A stretch of 64,000 nucleotides of DNA from Parasedimentitalea denitrificans (GTDB taxonomy: Bacteria > Pseudomonadota > Alphaproteobacteria > Rhodobacterales > Rhodobacteraceae), in NCBI RefSeq assembly GCF_011813015.1, contig NZ_QHLQ01000003.1, forward strand, positions 124,001 to 188,000. Reading direction: 5' to 3'. The notes under the pieces were generated by a model. It did no database searches. It saw only the letters and a list, made by a program, of their open reading frames with translations, and was not told where the DNA came from. Shown in pieces: positions 37,877 through 49,663 of this stretch (positions within the stretch are counted from its first letter, which is position 1; each line of letters opens with the position of its first letter). A program made the position numbers and the translations under genes.

Positions 37877-39326
37877 CGTGCAATCCCTTTGGTTTGACCC
37901 CTCAACCTGCCTGATAGGCGGTCAGTGGATCCCAGCCGCCAGTGGTGAAACCTTGTCGCTGGTGAACCCATCGGACGGAAATGACATCTGCCAGATCGCG
38001 CGTGGTGGTCAGACGGACATCGATGCCGCGGTTCAAGCCGCCGATAAGGCACTGAATGGGGACTGGGGCCGCATGACCGCGCTAGAGCGCGGGCGTATTC
38101 TAACCAAGATTGGCCAACTGGTTCTGGAACGCGTCGACGATCTTGCCGCGTTAGAGGCGATGGATGTCGGCAAACCACTGACCCAGGCCCGCGCCGATGC
38201 GGTCGCATTGGCCCGTTACATGGAATTCTACGGCGGCGCAGCAGACAAGGTGCATGGCGAGACCATCCCTTATTTGGATGGATACACCGTCTACACACTG
38301 CGTGAACCACACGGAGTAACCGGCCACATCGTGCCATGGAACTACCCGATGCAGATCATCGGTCGGTCTGTTGGCGCGGCCCTGGCAATGGGCAATGCAG
38401 CCGTATTGAAACCAGCAGAGGAAGCCTGCCTAACGGCCCTGGCATTCGCCCATATCGCGCAAGAGGCCGGATTACCGGCGGGCGCATTGAATATCGTTCC
38501 GGGTCTAGGTGCCGAGGCAGGTGCAGCGCTGTCTTCACATCCGGGCATTCACCATATCTCGTTCACTGGATCGGTTGCGACTGGCGCGTTGGTTCAACAG
38601 GCGGCAGGCAAAAACGTGGTGCCTGTGACGCTAGAACTGGGAGGGAAGTCCCCTCAGCTAGTGTTTGACGATGCTGATCTGGATGCCTCTTTGCCGTTTC
38701 TGGTCAATGCCGGCATTCAAAACGCAGGTCAGACCTGTTCAGCCTCATCTCGTATTCTGGTCCAACGCGGTGTGTACGACGAAATCGTCACCCGGATGAG
38801 CACGGCCTACGGTGAACTGACCGTTGGCGCAGCAACCGAAGATCTTCGGTTGGGTCCACTAATCTCAACCCGGCAAAAAGACATCGTTGAAAGCTTTCTG
38901 GCAAAGGGTTCGGATCTAACCATGGCCGCGCAAGGCAAGATCGTGGACGGCACACCGAAGGAAGGTGCCTATGTTCGCCCGACCCTGTTTGCCGATGTTC
39001 CAGCTGATCACCCATTGGCCCGCGATGAAATCTTTGGCCCGGTTCAGGTCATCATCCCCTTTGATACCGAAGAAGAAGCCGTGGAAATCGCAAACTCTAC
39101 CGACTACGGCCTAGTCGCCAGCGTCTGGAGCCGTGACGGAGCACGACAAATGAGGTTGGCCAAAAAACTGCGCGCCGGTCAGGTGTTTCTCAACAACTAC
39201 GGCGCTGGCGGTGGTGTTGAATTGCCCTTTGGCGGGGTCGGAAAATCGGGTCATGGCCGCGAAAAGGGGTTCGAAGCACTGTACGGATTTTCACAACTGA
39301 AAACCGTCGCAGCACACCATGGGTAG
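37869..39326 (+). CDS. NAD(P)-dependent aldehyde dehydrogenase
   Basis: This 485-residue ALDH superfamily enzyme has cofactor motif WNYPMQIIGRSVGAALAMGNAAVLKPA, catalytic Glu in TLELGGKSPQ and the catalytic Cys290 in NAGQTCSASSR. The C-terminal EIFGPVQVIIPF and NNYGAGGGVELPFGGVGKSGHGREKG are intact. It closes the transporter operon and likely oxidises an aldehyde derived from the imported compound, but the substrate cannot be told from sequence alone. Confidence 0.93.
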   Translation: MTNVQSLWFDPSTCLIGGQWIPAASGETLSLVNPSDGNDICQIARGGQTDIDAAVQAADKALNGDWGRMTALERGRILTKIGQLVLERVDDLAALEAMDVGKPLTQARADAVALARYMEFYGGAADKVHGETIPYLDGYTVYTLREPHGVTGHIVPWNYPMQIIGRSVGAALAMGNAAVLKPAEEACLTALAFAHIAQEAGLPAGALNIVPGLGAEAGAALSSHPGIHHISFTGSVATGALVQQAAGKNVVPVTLELGGKSPQLVFDDADLDASLPFLVNAGIQNAGQTCSASSRILVQRGVYDEIVTRMSTAYGELTVGAATEDLRLGPLISTRQKDIVESFLAKGSDLTMAAQGKIVDGTPKEGAYVRPTLFADVPADHPLARDEIFGPVQVIIPFDTEEEAVEIANSTDYGLVASVWSRDGARQMRLAKKLRAGQVFLNNYGAGGGVELPFGGVGKSGHGREKGFEALYGFSQLKTVAAHHG

Positions 39327-39395
39327 GTCATAAATTCTGCCGTAATGTTTCGCGCGCGAAACAATTTACGATAGCGTGACGACGTAAGCGGGTGA

Positions 39396-40697
39396 TTACA
39401 CGATCACCCGCACCCGCTCTTGCTCACCGACGCCAAACACTCGTTTGTAACGCTCGATTTCGTCCTTAGGACCCATTGCCTTGACCGGGTTATCCGACAA
39501 TTTCACGGTCGGGCGGCCATTGGCAGACACAGCTTTGCACACCAGTGAGAACGGCGCCAAACCATCGTTCGGAACCAAGCCACGGAAATCATTGGTCAGC
39601 AACGTACCCCAACCAAAGGACACATTGACCCGGTCGGAAAATTTGGCGTGCAGCTCAATGATTTTTTCAACGTCCAGACCATCAGAGAAGATAACCCGCT
39701 TCTGGCTTGGGTCTTCGCCACGCTCTTTCCACCAGTTGATCGCAATCTCAGCGGCGGTTGCTGGATCACCGCTGTCGATGCGAATGCCAGTCCATTGGTT
39801 CAACCAGTCCGGCGCGTGATCCAGGAAACCTTTGGTGCCGTAAGTGTCAGGCAGAATGATACGCAGGTTGCCCTCATGCTCATCCCGCCAATCCGACAGT
39901 ACATCATAAGGTGCTTGGGCAAGTTCCTGATCACTATTGGCAAGTGCCGAGTAAACCATCGGCAGTTCATGCGCATTGGTTCCAATCGCTTCAAGCTCGC
40001 GACGCATAGCGATTTTACAGTTCGAAGTGCCGGTAAACTTATCGCCTAGCCCCTCGCTCATCGCTTGCACACACCAGTCCTGCCACAGGAACGAATGACG
40101 GCGACGGGTGCCAAAATCGGCAATGCTCAAACCATCAATCTTGCGCAACCGTTCGATTTTTTCCCAGACCTTGGTCATGGCACGGGCATACAGAACCTGT
40201 ATTTCAAACCGATCCAGCCTGTTCAGAACCGCACGGCTGCGCAGTTCCATGAGAACGGCCAGTGCTGGGATTTCCCATAGCATGACTTCGGGCCAGCTGC
40301 CCTCAAACGTCAGCTCATACTGGTCACCTTTGCGCTCCAGGTGATAGGGCGGCAGCCGCAGGCCTTCGAACCATTCCATGAAATCCGGCCGGAACATCTG
40401 GCGTTTGCCATAAAACGTATTCCCGCGCAGCCATGTGCTTTCGCCACGTGACAGGGTAAGCGTCCGGATGTGATCCAACTGCTCGCGCAACTCGCCCTCG
40501 TCGATCAAGTCGGCCAACGGCACCTTGATCGAGCGATTAATCAGCGAAAATGACACCTGAGTATCCGGCTTATTGCGGAACACAGACTGGCACATCAGCA
40601 GTTTGTAGAAATCAGTATCGATCAACGACCGTACGATCGGATCAATTTTCCACTTATGATTATAGACCCGGGTTGCAATATCCACCGGCGACCTCAT
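39396..40697 (-). CDS. pncB: nicotinate phosphoribosyltransferase
   Basis: This 433-residue enzyme of the NAD salvage (Preiss-Handler) pathway makes nicotinate mononucleotide. The ATG at 40697 gives the usual start MRSPVDIATRVYNHKWKIDP; a GTG nine codons upstream is also in frame. DTDFYKLLMCQSVF, GTRRRHSFLWQDW (catalytic His) and IRIDSGDPATAAEIAINWW are typical. The nicotinamidase gene pncA is 2.4 kb away in the same direction with a histidine kinase in between. Confidence 0.96.
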   Translation of the reverse strand: MRSPVDIATRVYNHKWKIDPIVRSLIDTDFYKLLMCQSVFRNKPDTQVSFSLINRSIKVPLADLIDEGELREQLDHIRTLTLSRGESTWLRGNTFYGKRQMFRPDFMEWFEGLRLPPYHLERKGDQYELTFEGSWPEVMLWEIPALAVLMELRSRAVLNRLDRFEIQVLYARAMTKVWEKIERLRKIDGLSIADFGTRRRHSFLWQDWCVQAMSEGLGDKFTGTSNCKIAMRRELEAIGTNAHELPMVYSALANSDQELAQAPYDVLSDWRDEHEGNLRIILPDTYGTKGFLDHAPDWLNQWTGIRIDSGDPATAAEIAINWWKERGEDPSQKRVIFSDGLDVEKIIELHAKFSDRVNVSFGWGTLLTNDFRGLVPNDGLAPFSLVCKAVSANGRPTVKLSDNPVKAMGPKDEIERYKRVFGVGEQERVRVIV

Positions 40698-40764
40698 TCG
40701 TTGGTTCACCGACTGATAGGACACAGTGGCGGGAGGATCAAGAAAATCAGCCGCTTGAGGTCAT

Positions 40765-42999
40765 CTAGCTCGCTGCGCCATATCGTTGCAGGACTGCCAG
40801 TAGATCACTGCGGTTCAGCGGCTTACTCAAAAACTCGTCCATCCCGGCCTCAAGACAGGCGTCGCGATCACTGTCAAAAGCGTTAGCCGTCAAGGCAACA
40901 ATCACCGGCTGGGCGCCTTCGCATTTACGAATGATACGCGTCGCCTCAATGCCGTTCATCACTGGCATCGACATATCCATAAACACCAGATCCGGCTTAG
41001 AATCCTTAACCATTTCAACTGCTTCGCTACCATTTCTTGCGAATTCCAGCTTAACTGGGGAATCACGTAAGAACTTGCGAATGACCAATCGATTGACCTT
41101 GTTATCTTCCGCCACGAGAACCCGCATTCCAGAAGGAACGGAGGACGTTGAAGCATTCGAAACCTCAGCGCTCAGATCTGTTTCATCCGAGACTTTCCAA
41201 TGCTCCAGTTCAAGCAAGACTGTCAGGCAGGTTCCCACCCCGACTTCTGAGGTCACAGAGATAACGCCCCCCATGGCCTTGGCCAGCTTCCGCGAAATCG
41301 TCAGGCCAAGACCAGTGCCACCATACTTGCGAGTTGTAGCTGCATCAGCCTGTGAGAAATTCTCAAAAATGCTGTCGAGCTTACTCTCTGGAATACCAAT
41401 TCCGGTGTCCGTAACTGAAAACGTCAGGGCAAGACCGCCCCCATTGGACTTGGCGTCCAACGCCACCCTGACCTCACCGGCTTCGGTGAACTTGATTGCA
41501 TTGCCCAAAAGGTTCAGCAGGATTTGACGAATTCTTCGATCATCGCCGTGAACTTTCCTAGAGAACTCCTCCGGAACATCTAGAATCAGTTCCAGCCCTT
41601 TTTCCCGCGCCTGAGGTCGCAACAAGTGAAGCGTCTCCTCAAAGCTTTGGAGGAGGTCAAAGTTAACTCGCGAAAATGAAACCTTGTTGGCGTCCAGTTT
41701 TGAAAGATCCAAAACATCATTGATAAGAGACAAGAGTGTTTTAGCAGAGCTTAGAATTGTGCCCGTATATAGCTTCTGATCAGCATCCAGAGTTGTACCT
41801 TCAAGCAATTGCGCCATACCGATTACACCATTCATCGGTGTCCGGATTTCATGGCTCATCGTTGCAAGGAAATCAGCCTTGGTCCGCTCACCTTCCTCGG
41901 CGGCAATCCGTGCCTCTTCCATCTCTTGTGCATGAAGGTGGGCGGCCGTAACGTCACGCTCGACCGCGACAACGGTTTCAACCTCACCATTGTACCCCCG
42001 CACCGGAACCTGATTGGTCTCAATCCAGATCAGTGAACCGTCCTTGCAGCGGCTTTCAATCTCGACTTGGAACGGAAGCCCCTTGGCCCGGCAGTCCAGC
42101 AGCTTTTTGACTGCCTCAGAAACTTCGTCACCATTTCCCAATAGCTCACAGGGCGTACGCCCAACTGCCTCTGAAAATGAATAGCCAGTGATCCGGGTGA
42201 ACGAGTCGTTCACCCATGAAATCTTATCCTCACGATCAATCAGAAACACACTGTCATTTGCATGTTGCGCAACCAAGGCCAGACGCATCGCCTGCTCTTG
42301 TTGTTCTTGCAAAAGAGCGTTGGAAACCTCCAATTGCTGACGCTGCTCAGACTGATCTTTAATATGCCGCCGGGTGCGATGATAGGATCCAACCATAAAA
42401 TGCAGAACCCATATCATCATCACATAGAGCATGGCTAACCCAGCCATGTTTATGTGTGTATGTGTTCCAACCTCATACCCACCCAGACTTTCACTGGCCA
42501 TAATAGCTAAAGGTGTCAGCCCATAAATGACTAAGCGCGTTATGCCGGCAGTTCGGTTATACGGCAGGGCCATTCCGCCATTGATCGTCGCAGATATTAG
42601 CAGCCCCAATCCAAAGAGTGGCTCGGCATTGTCGTGCTGTGCATACCATGCCGCCCACACATATATGGCTGAGGATAAGGCCTGAACCCCCGCGGTAATT
42701 CCGCTAAGAATAGACAGTCTGCGATATGAATAACCGCGATCCAAAAGGCGCGGAATTGATCGCAAAAACAGGTAGTCCGCAAAGTCGCCCAAGAAAACAA
42801 GCGACATTGCGAACATCGCCAGGCTCGGGGAAGCCATGAACCAGAGGACAACACTGGTCGCAAGGGTAAAGAGCTGGCGCTTAGAAAAGTGCCGCGTCCT
42901 ACCTTTTGCATACCTTAACAGTAAGTTCGTTGGGTTGTAGATCCGATGATAATCGGTCGACGCCCCCCAGGATGCACCCCCCAGATCAGCCATCGTCAT
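40765..42999 (-). CDS. membrane hybrid sensor histidine kinase
   Basis: This 744-residue kinase has an N-terminal membrane domain (five to six helices, about residues 40-210), a PAS domain (about 235-355, HANDSVFLIDREDKISWVNDSFTRITGYS and PAC segment), HisKA with His383 in [12 protein letters not shown], HATPase ([34 protein letters not shown]) and a C-terminal receiver with Asp675 in VFMDMSMP. There is no HPt domain. The signal is unknown. It sits between pncB and pncA with small gaps, though no link to NAD is shown. Confidence 0.93.
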   Translation of the reverse strand: MTMADLGGASWGASTDYHRIYNPTNLLLRYAKGRTRHFSKRQLFTLATSVVLWFMASPSLAMFAMSLVFLGDFADYLFLRSIPRLLDRGYSYRRLSILSGITAGVQALSSAIYVWAAWYAQHDNAEPLFGLGLLISATINGGMALPYNRTAGITRLVIYGLTPLAIMASESLGGYEVGTHTHINMAGLAMLYVMMIWVLHFMVGSYHRTRRHIKDQSEQRQQLEVSNALLQEQQEQAMRLALVAQHANDSVFLIDREDKISWVNDSFTRITGYSFSEAVGRTPCELLGNGDEVSEAVKKLLDCRAKGLPFQVEIESRCKDGSLIWIETNQVPVRGYNGEVETVVAVERDVTAAHLHAQEMEEARIAAEEGERTKADFLATMSHEIRTPMNGVIGMAQLLEGTTLDADQKLYTGTILSSAKTLLSLINDVLDLSKLDANKVSFSRVNFDLLQSFEETLHLLRPQAREKGLELILDVPEEFSRKVHGDDRRIRQILLNLLGNAIKFTEAGEVRVALDAKSNGGGLALTFSVTDTGIGIPESKLDSIFENFSQADAATTRKYGGTGLGLTISRKLAKAMGGVISVTSEVGVGTCLTVLLELEHWKVSDETDLSAEVSNASTSSVPSGMRVLVAEDNKVNRLVIRKFLRDSPVKLEFARNGSEAVEMVKDSKPDLVFMDMSMPVMNGIEATRIIRKCEGAQPVIVALTANAFDSDRDACLEAGMDEFLSKPLNRSDLLAVLQRYGAAS

Positions 43000-43056
43000 T
43001 GCCTGTTTTTTGCCACTTCACGACTTATCTACAGGCATGATGTTAACATTTCCCAT

Positions 43057-43656
43057 TCAAAGCTGGTTGAACGTCACCCCGGCATTCTTCATGTTTCCCA
43101 GCGCTGTATCCAATGAACCGTCCATATCAATGGCGCGGCAAGACGTCAGATCAACCTGAACCTTGAAACCAAGCCTCGCAGCGTCAATCGCAGAAAACGC
43201 AACACAGAAATCTGTAGCCAGCCCAACAAGAGTTAAGTCATTGATACCGCGTTCGTTTAGGTAACCCTGCAGTCCGGTCGGCGTCGTCTGATCGTTTTCA
43301 AAAAAGGCCGAGTAGCTGTCAATTTGGCTGCGATACCCCTTGCGGATAATCATATCCGCATCTGTGCGCAGTTTAGAATGAAATGCCGCGCCCTCGGTTC
43401 CTTGAACACAATGGTCCGGCCACAAGACCTGTGCACCATAGGGCATTACGGTGGTGTCAAACGGGGCTTTTCCCGCATGAGATGACGCAAATGACGAGTG
43501 TCCTTGGGGGTGCCAGTCCTGTGTGAGAATCACCGCGTCAAAATCGCCCATCATATCGTTAATGGATGGTACGATTTCATCGCCGCCGGGCACTGCCAGC
43601 GCTCCACCGGGGCAAAAGTCATTTTGAACGTCGATAACAATCAAGGCTTTGGTCAT
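43057..43656 (-). CDS. pncA: nicotinamidase
   Basis: This 199-residue isochorismatase-fold enzyme deamidates nicotinamide to nicotinate (also pyrazinamide). It begins TKALIVIDVQNDFCPGGALAVPGGDE with the active-site Asp, and has LTQDWHPQGHSSFASS for metal binding and the nucleophilic Cys in LATDFCVAFSAIDA. AGGAG precedes the ATG. Functionally it feeds pncB on the same strand. Confidence 0.95.
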   Translation of the reverse strand: MTKALIVIDVQNDFCPGGALAVPGGDEIVPSINDMMGDFDAVILTQDWHPQGHSSFASSHAGKAPFDTTVMPYGAQVLWPDHCVQGTEGAAFHSKLRTDADMIIRKGYRSQIDSYSAFFENDQTTPTGLQGYLNERGINDLTLVGLATDFCVAFSAIDAARLGFKVQVDLTSCRAIDMDGSLDTALGNMKNAGVTFNQL

Positions 43657-43755
43657 TTCATTCTCCTGCTTTTGTACTCTTTGGCCTAAGCATAGGCAGT
43701 TCGCAGGTCAATGTGTGCCTTGAAATCGGGGCTTCTCCGAACTATTCGCTGCTGT

Positions 43756-44664
43756 ATGTATGTTATCTGCGCCCTCTACCACTTCACCCAGTTCCCAGAC
43801 ACTGCGGCCATAAAGCCTGCACTGCTGGACTTATGCCTTGCACAACAGGTCAAAGGTACTTTGCTTTTGGCGCGCGAAGGGATCAACGGCACCATCGCCG
43901 GGCCTCGCTCTGGGATTGATGCAGTACTGGCCCATATCAAGTCCCTACCCGGGTGCTCTGACTTGGAGTGGAAAGAGGCAACCAGCGAAGAGCCTCCATT
44001 TGGTAAGATGAAGGTTCGGCTGAAAAAAGAGATCGTTACAATGGGGCAACCCAATATCGATCCAAAAGCACACGTCGGCCACTATGTTGAACCGCAGGAC
44101 TGGAACGAGCTGATCCAATCTGACGATGTCGTCGTAATCGACACCCGCAATGACTACGAAGTAGGCATCGGCACATTCGAGGGCGCGATCGACCCAAAGA
44201 CCGAGTCATTCGGTGAGTTCCCCGCCTGGTGGGAAGAAAACAAAGACCGTTTTCACAACAAGAAGGTCGCGATGTTCTGCACCGGTGGGATCCGTTGCGA
44301 GAAATCGACCAACTTCCTGATCGGTCAGGGCGTCGATGACGTTTATCACCTCAAGGGGGGCATCCTGCGCTATCTGGAGGAAACGCGAGCCGAAGACAGC
44401 ACATGGCAGGGCGAATGTTATGTCTTCGACAACCGCGTTTCGGTTGGCCATGGTCTCAAAGTTGGACCGCACCAACTCTGCCACGGCTGCCGCCGCCCTA
44501 TTTTGCCTGAAGACACCAAGCATCCCAACTACGAGCTGGGTGTGTCCTGCCACCAGTGCTTTGATGAAACTTCAGAAAAAGACAAGATGCGCTTCCGCGA
44601 GCGACAAAAACAGATCCAGTTGGCGCGAAGGCGTGGTGAGACCCACATCGGTGGGAACCACTAA
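43756..44664 (+). CDS. trhO: tRNA uridine(34) hydroxylase TrhO (rhodanese-related)
   Basis: This 302-residue protein has an N-terminal ferredoxin-like domain and a rhodanese domain with Cys175 in VAMFCTGGIRCEKS. A C-terminal Cys-rich zinc segment reads CHGCRRPI and CHQCFDETS. TrhO (YceA) makes 5-hydroxyuridine at the wobble position of tRNA. The ATG at 43756 is used (MYVICALYHFTQF is the family start) because the region upstream has no matching sequence or ribosome-binding site. Confidence 0.93.
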   Translation: MYVICALYHFTQFPDTAAIKPALLDLCLAQQVKGTLLLAREGINGTIAGPRSGIDAVLAHIKSLPGCSDLEWKEATSEEPPFGKMKVRLKKEIVTMGQPNIDPKAHVGHYVEPQDWNELIQSDDVVVIDTRNDYEVGIGTFEGAIDPKTESFGEFPAWWEENKDRFHNKKVAMFCTGGIRCEKSTNFLIGQGVDDVYHLKGGILRYLEETRAEDSTWQGECYVFDNRVSVGHGLKVGPHQLCHGCRRPILPEDTKHPNYELGVSCHQCFDETSEKDKMRFRERQKQIQLARRRGETHIGGNH

Positions 44665-44919
44665 CAAACAAGAGCCACCCAATCGGGCGGCCCTTTGTCT
44701 TTTCAACGAGTAGATAAAATGTGGGGTCGAGTATGACTTGCGCACTACAACTTTCACGAGTTTTCCAGGTATTGTGACCGTTCGTGGTCGGCGGAGCTAA
44801 AGTCACCCTTCGACACTTCCTAATGAAGCAAACGGCTCAATGCCGACCATGGCGCTCTGCGCAGCAAAGGTCCGCTCAGAGCCCAGATTGCCCGATGCTG
44901 CACGGCGCACGAATGTCTG
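44665..44919. repeat. intergenic region with degenerate spacer sequence, left flank of the MFS gene
   Basis: This 255-bp gap has no credible ORF. The segment 44870-44921 (GTCCGC...GCACGAATGTCTGCT) shares blocks with 46320-46363 on the other side of the MFS gene, in the same orientation, and resembles low-complexity spacers I have seen in Rhodobacteraceae. It suggests an old insertion or duplication flanking the MFS gene. Confidence 0.4.
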
Positions 44920-46209
44920 CTACCGGCGTTCTACGGCCAGTTGTTTGACCAAAACCAAGGACAGTATCACAGCAATGAAAAGAAACACCGCACCGACAAT
45001 CCATGCGATAGGCGTGGAGTAAATCTCGGCGACAGTTCCGGCGATCACCAAACCCAATGCGGCCCCCAACTGTTGTATCAGCGATCGCAAAGACAGCATG
45101 GTCGACCGCTGACGGTCATCTACGCAACGATGCAGAATGCTGCTGGCAGGTGTCTCGCTGACACCAAGGAACACAGAATACAGTATGAAGACGGTCACAA
45201 AACCGAGGATACTATTCTGTAATGCCAATGCGATTTGAACACCTGCTAGGCAGGCAAAAACCGCCGCAAGCGTCATTGCGTGCTGTCGCTTGAAAATCTT
45301 ACTGACGTACGGAGACAGAGATGCGCCGAAAGCGATGGAAAAGAAGTAGGTAGCGGTCAGTGCGCCAATGACGGTATTTGCGTAGCCCTCATCCAACATT
45401 GGTTTTGCGTGGGTTGGCCAGATCACCTCGACCGGGTTGGTTGCCATCAAGAAAAACGCCAGCGTAGCCAATAGGATTGATAGTGCGGGATGTTTCAGGG
45501 CAAGAAAACCTGCGTTTTTGACCACCGTTGGCACGCTTGCAAAGCCCTGTCTGAGTGCAGCGGGGCTCTTGAGGCGTGGTTTTTCGACAATGGCCAACAT
45601 CGTGAAAACAAACACGCCCAGCATCACACCAAAGCTTGCTGCATAGGATACATCATAGATGCTGAAACCGATGCTTTGCGCGACCGAGCCTAAACGATCA
45701 GGCAGAAGCCCTCCTAAAACAGCCCCCAGCGCCAAGCCCATGGCATTGGCCCATTGCGCTTTGGCCAGCGCGGGTTGAACGTCTACATTCGGCGCGGCTG
45801 CCTTGAACGTTTCGACAAACCACGCATCAAGCGTCCCTGACCTAAGCGCACGTCCAAAACCGATGAACGCAAAAGAAAGTGCGAGAACATAGAAATCGCT
45901 GGTTGAGAGAAAGAGCGCGAGCGAAACCAAACTGGCGACGACTGCTGTCAGAAAGACCGGCTTGCGTCCGATACTGTCTGCCAAGCCGCCGAAAGGCAGC
46001 TCCATCGCCATGGTCGTGAGCGAGTAAACCCCGAAGAGAAGCGAGATTTGAAAGAGGTCCATGCCCCGGTCGGTTAACGCCAGCGCTACGACGGCAACCG
46101 TCAAACCCATCGCAAAACGATCGAGAAACTGGTGCACCTGAAACACCCGTATGTGCCGTCTCGCCGGAACGGTCAGCGCAGCGATGGAGAACGCTAGTTC
46201 GGTAGCCAT
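44920..46209 (-). CDS. MFS transporter
   Basis: This 429-residue protein has 12 predicted helices and the MFS loop GGLADSIGRKPVFLTAVV after helix 2. The N-terminal half has FQVHQFLDRFAMGLTVAVVALALTDRG. It is read on the minus strand, convergent with trhO, in the gap between trhO and gyrB. The flanks are degenerate spacer sequences that resemble each other. Substrate is unknown (drug or metabolite efflux). Confidence 0.88.
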   Translation of the reverse strand: MATELAFSIAALTVPARRHIRVFQVHQFLDRFAMGLTVAVVALALTDRGMDLFQISLLFGVYSLTTMAMELPFGGLADSIGRKPVFLTAVVASLVSLALFLSTSDFYVLALSFAFIGFGRALRSGTLDAWFVETFKAAAPNVDVQPALAKAQWANAMGLALGAVLGGLLPDRLGSVAQSIGFSIYDVSYAASFGVMLGVFVFTMLAIVEKPRLKSPAALRQGFASVPTVVKNAGFLALKHPALSILLATLAFFLMATNPVEVIWPTHAKPMLDEGYANTVIGALTATYFFSIAFGASLSPYVSKIFKRQHAMTLAAVFACLAGVQIALALQNSILGFVTVFILYSVFLGVSETPASSILHRCVDDRQRSTMLSLRSLIQQLGAALGLVIAGTVAEIYSTPIAWIVGAVFLFIAVILSLVLVKQLAVERR

Positions 46210-46479
46210 GATTGCATCTTCGTATGTGCAGACCGCCTGTGCAATACCTCGATAGAGTTGACGTCGATCCTGCGTGCACTAAAGCGTTCGCTCGAACAAG
46301 CGCAACGAACGGCAACTTCGTCCGCACAGCCGACATTGGTGCAGATTGCACCGAATGACAGCTTCCCACTTTATCTCACGATCACTGCACTTGCTACTTC
46401 CAATAGTCTTGGACGTGCTAAGACTCTTGCTCTCCAGGCGTCCACGTCAGAGTGCAAAGCTATACCCGCACCTACAAAA
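46210..46479. repeat. intergenic region, right flank of the MFS gene
   Basis: This 270-bp gap between the MFS start and the gyrB stop contains the segment 46320-46363 (GTCCGC...GCACCGAATGACAGCT), related to the left-flank sequence. The apparent ORFs here are shadows running into gyrB or the MFS gene. No gene is supported. Confidence 0.4.
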
Positions 46480-48981
<2,502 letters not shown>

Positions 48982-49575
48982 TCAAGTTGCTTTCGCACCT
49001 AAGCCTGCCGCCTGATTTATCCACTTGCTTACCTTTGCCTCATTTGCATCCGTTGCTGGCGCAAACGAGGTAAAGCGCGTTGGTGTAATTCCGACAAAAC
49101 CCAGTATTTGACGGCTGATGGTTTTCTTCACCGCATTACCATAGAACAACCGTAAGAATATTGATGGCGTATCCGAAGTCAGCAAGACACGCGCGGTTTT
49201 GCCCTTCAACATCGGCCTTGGCAAACCCATGAAACTGACATTGCGCGTGTCAAATGTCCGCCCCGGCAACAATGCCCGATCAAACACCCCCTTCAACTTG
49301 GCTGGAATACTCCCCCACCACAAAGGGGTCGCCATCACAACATGGTTCGCCCATTCCAGATCGCTCAAAAATGCGTCCAGATCCGGTTCCAACGGCTTTG
49401 AGTTCTCATACCCGCTCTGACCGTAGTCCATGTCAAATTTCATTTTTGACAGGTCATGAAAACGCACGTCATGACCTTGCGCTTCGGCTGCACCGCTATA
49501 GGCTTGGCAAAGAGACTTTGACAGCGAGGACTCACCGGGGTGACCGCTCAGGATCAGAATTTTCTGGCTTGGCAT
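48982..49575 (-). CDS. NAD(P)H-dependent flavodoxin-fold oxidoreductase
   Basis: This 197-residue protein has the flavodoxin-like quinone-reductase pattern: SQKILILSGHPGESSLSKSLCQAYS (phosphate loop), HVVMATPLWWGSIPAKLKGVFDRALLPGRTF. It is probably a FMN/FAD NAD(P)H quinone reductase. ATG 49575 follows GGAG. It is divergently transcribed from a TetR gene, with palindromic operators in between, which suggests repression by TetR and induction by an electrophile or quinone. The inducer is unknown. Confidence 0.88.
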   Translation of the reverse strand: MPSQKILILSGHPGESSLSKSLCQAYSGAAEAQGHDVRFHDLSKMKFDMDYGQSGYENSKPLEPDLDAFLSDLEWANHVVMATPLWWGSIPAKLKGVFDRALLPGRTFDTRNVSFMGLPRPMLKGKTARVLLTSDTPSIFLRLFYGNAVKKTISRQILGFVGITPTRFTSFAPATDANEAKVSKWINQAAGLGAKAT

Positions 49576-49598
49576 ATGGGGCTCCAATTTGGCAAAAG

Positions 49599-49610
49599 TG
49601 ACTACGGTCA
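49599..49610. promoter_or_regulatory. operator-like palindrome (imperfect)
   Basis: TGAC-TACG-GTCA sits 24 bases from the oxidoreductase start. It shares TGAC...GTCA half-sites with the perfect palindrome at 49626-49645, so it is a likely second TetR site. Confidence 0.5.
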
Positions 49611-49625
49611 TTTTTATATGGAGAT

Positions 49626-49645
49626 AAATTGACCGCGGTCAATTT
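49626..49645. promoter_or_regulatory. operator-like perfect palindrome between TetR and oxidoreductase genes
   Basis: AAATTGACCGCGGTCAATTT is a perfect 20-bp palindrome 18 bases before the TetR GTG start. Such a site next to a divergent TetR gene is the classic autoregulated operator. Binding by this TetR is inferred from position. Confidence 0.7.
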
Positions 49646-49663
49646 TAAAATGGTAACGCTTCC

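Noticed and set aside
43025..43033. TTATCTACA, a DnaA-box-like sequence near the membrane kinase start
   Set aside because: One mismatch from consensus and isolated; such 9-mers occur by chance. Not a credible origin.
44670..44702. Hairpin after trhO as a terminator
   Set aside because: On the plus strand the stem has A-C mismatches; it pairs better on the minus strand, and no strong T-run supports either direction.
46285..46310. GAAC...GAAC repeat near 46,294 as a possible alphaproteobacterial SOS box
   Set aside because: Spacing is 9 bases instead of 7, and the neighbouring genes are not SOS genes.
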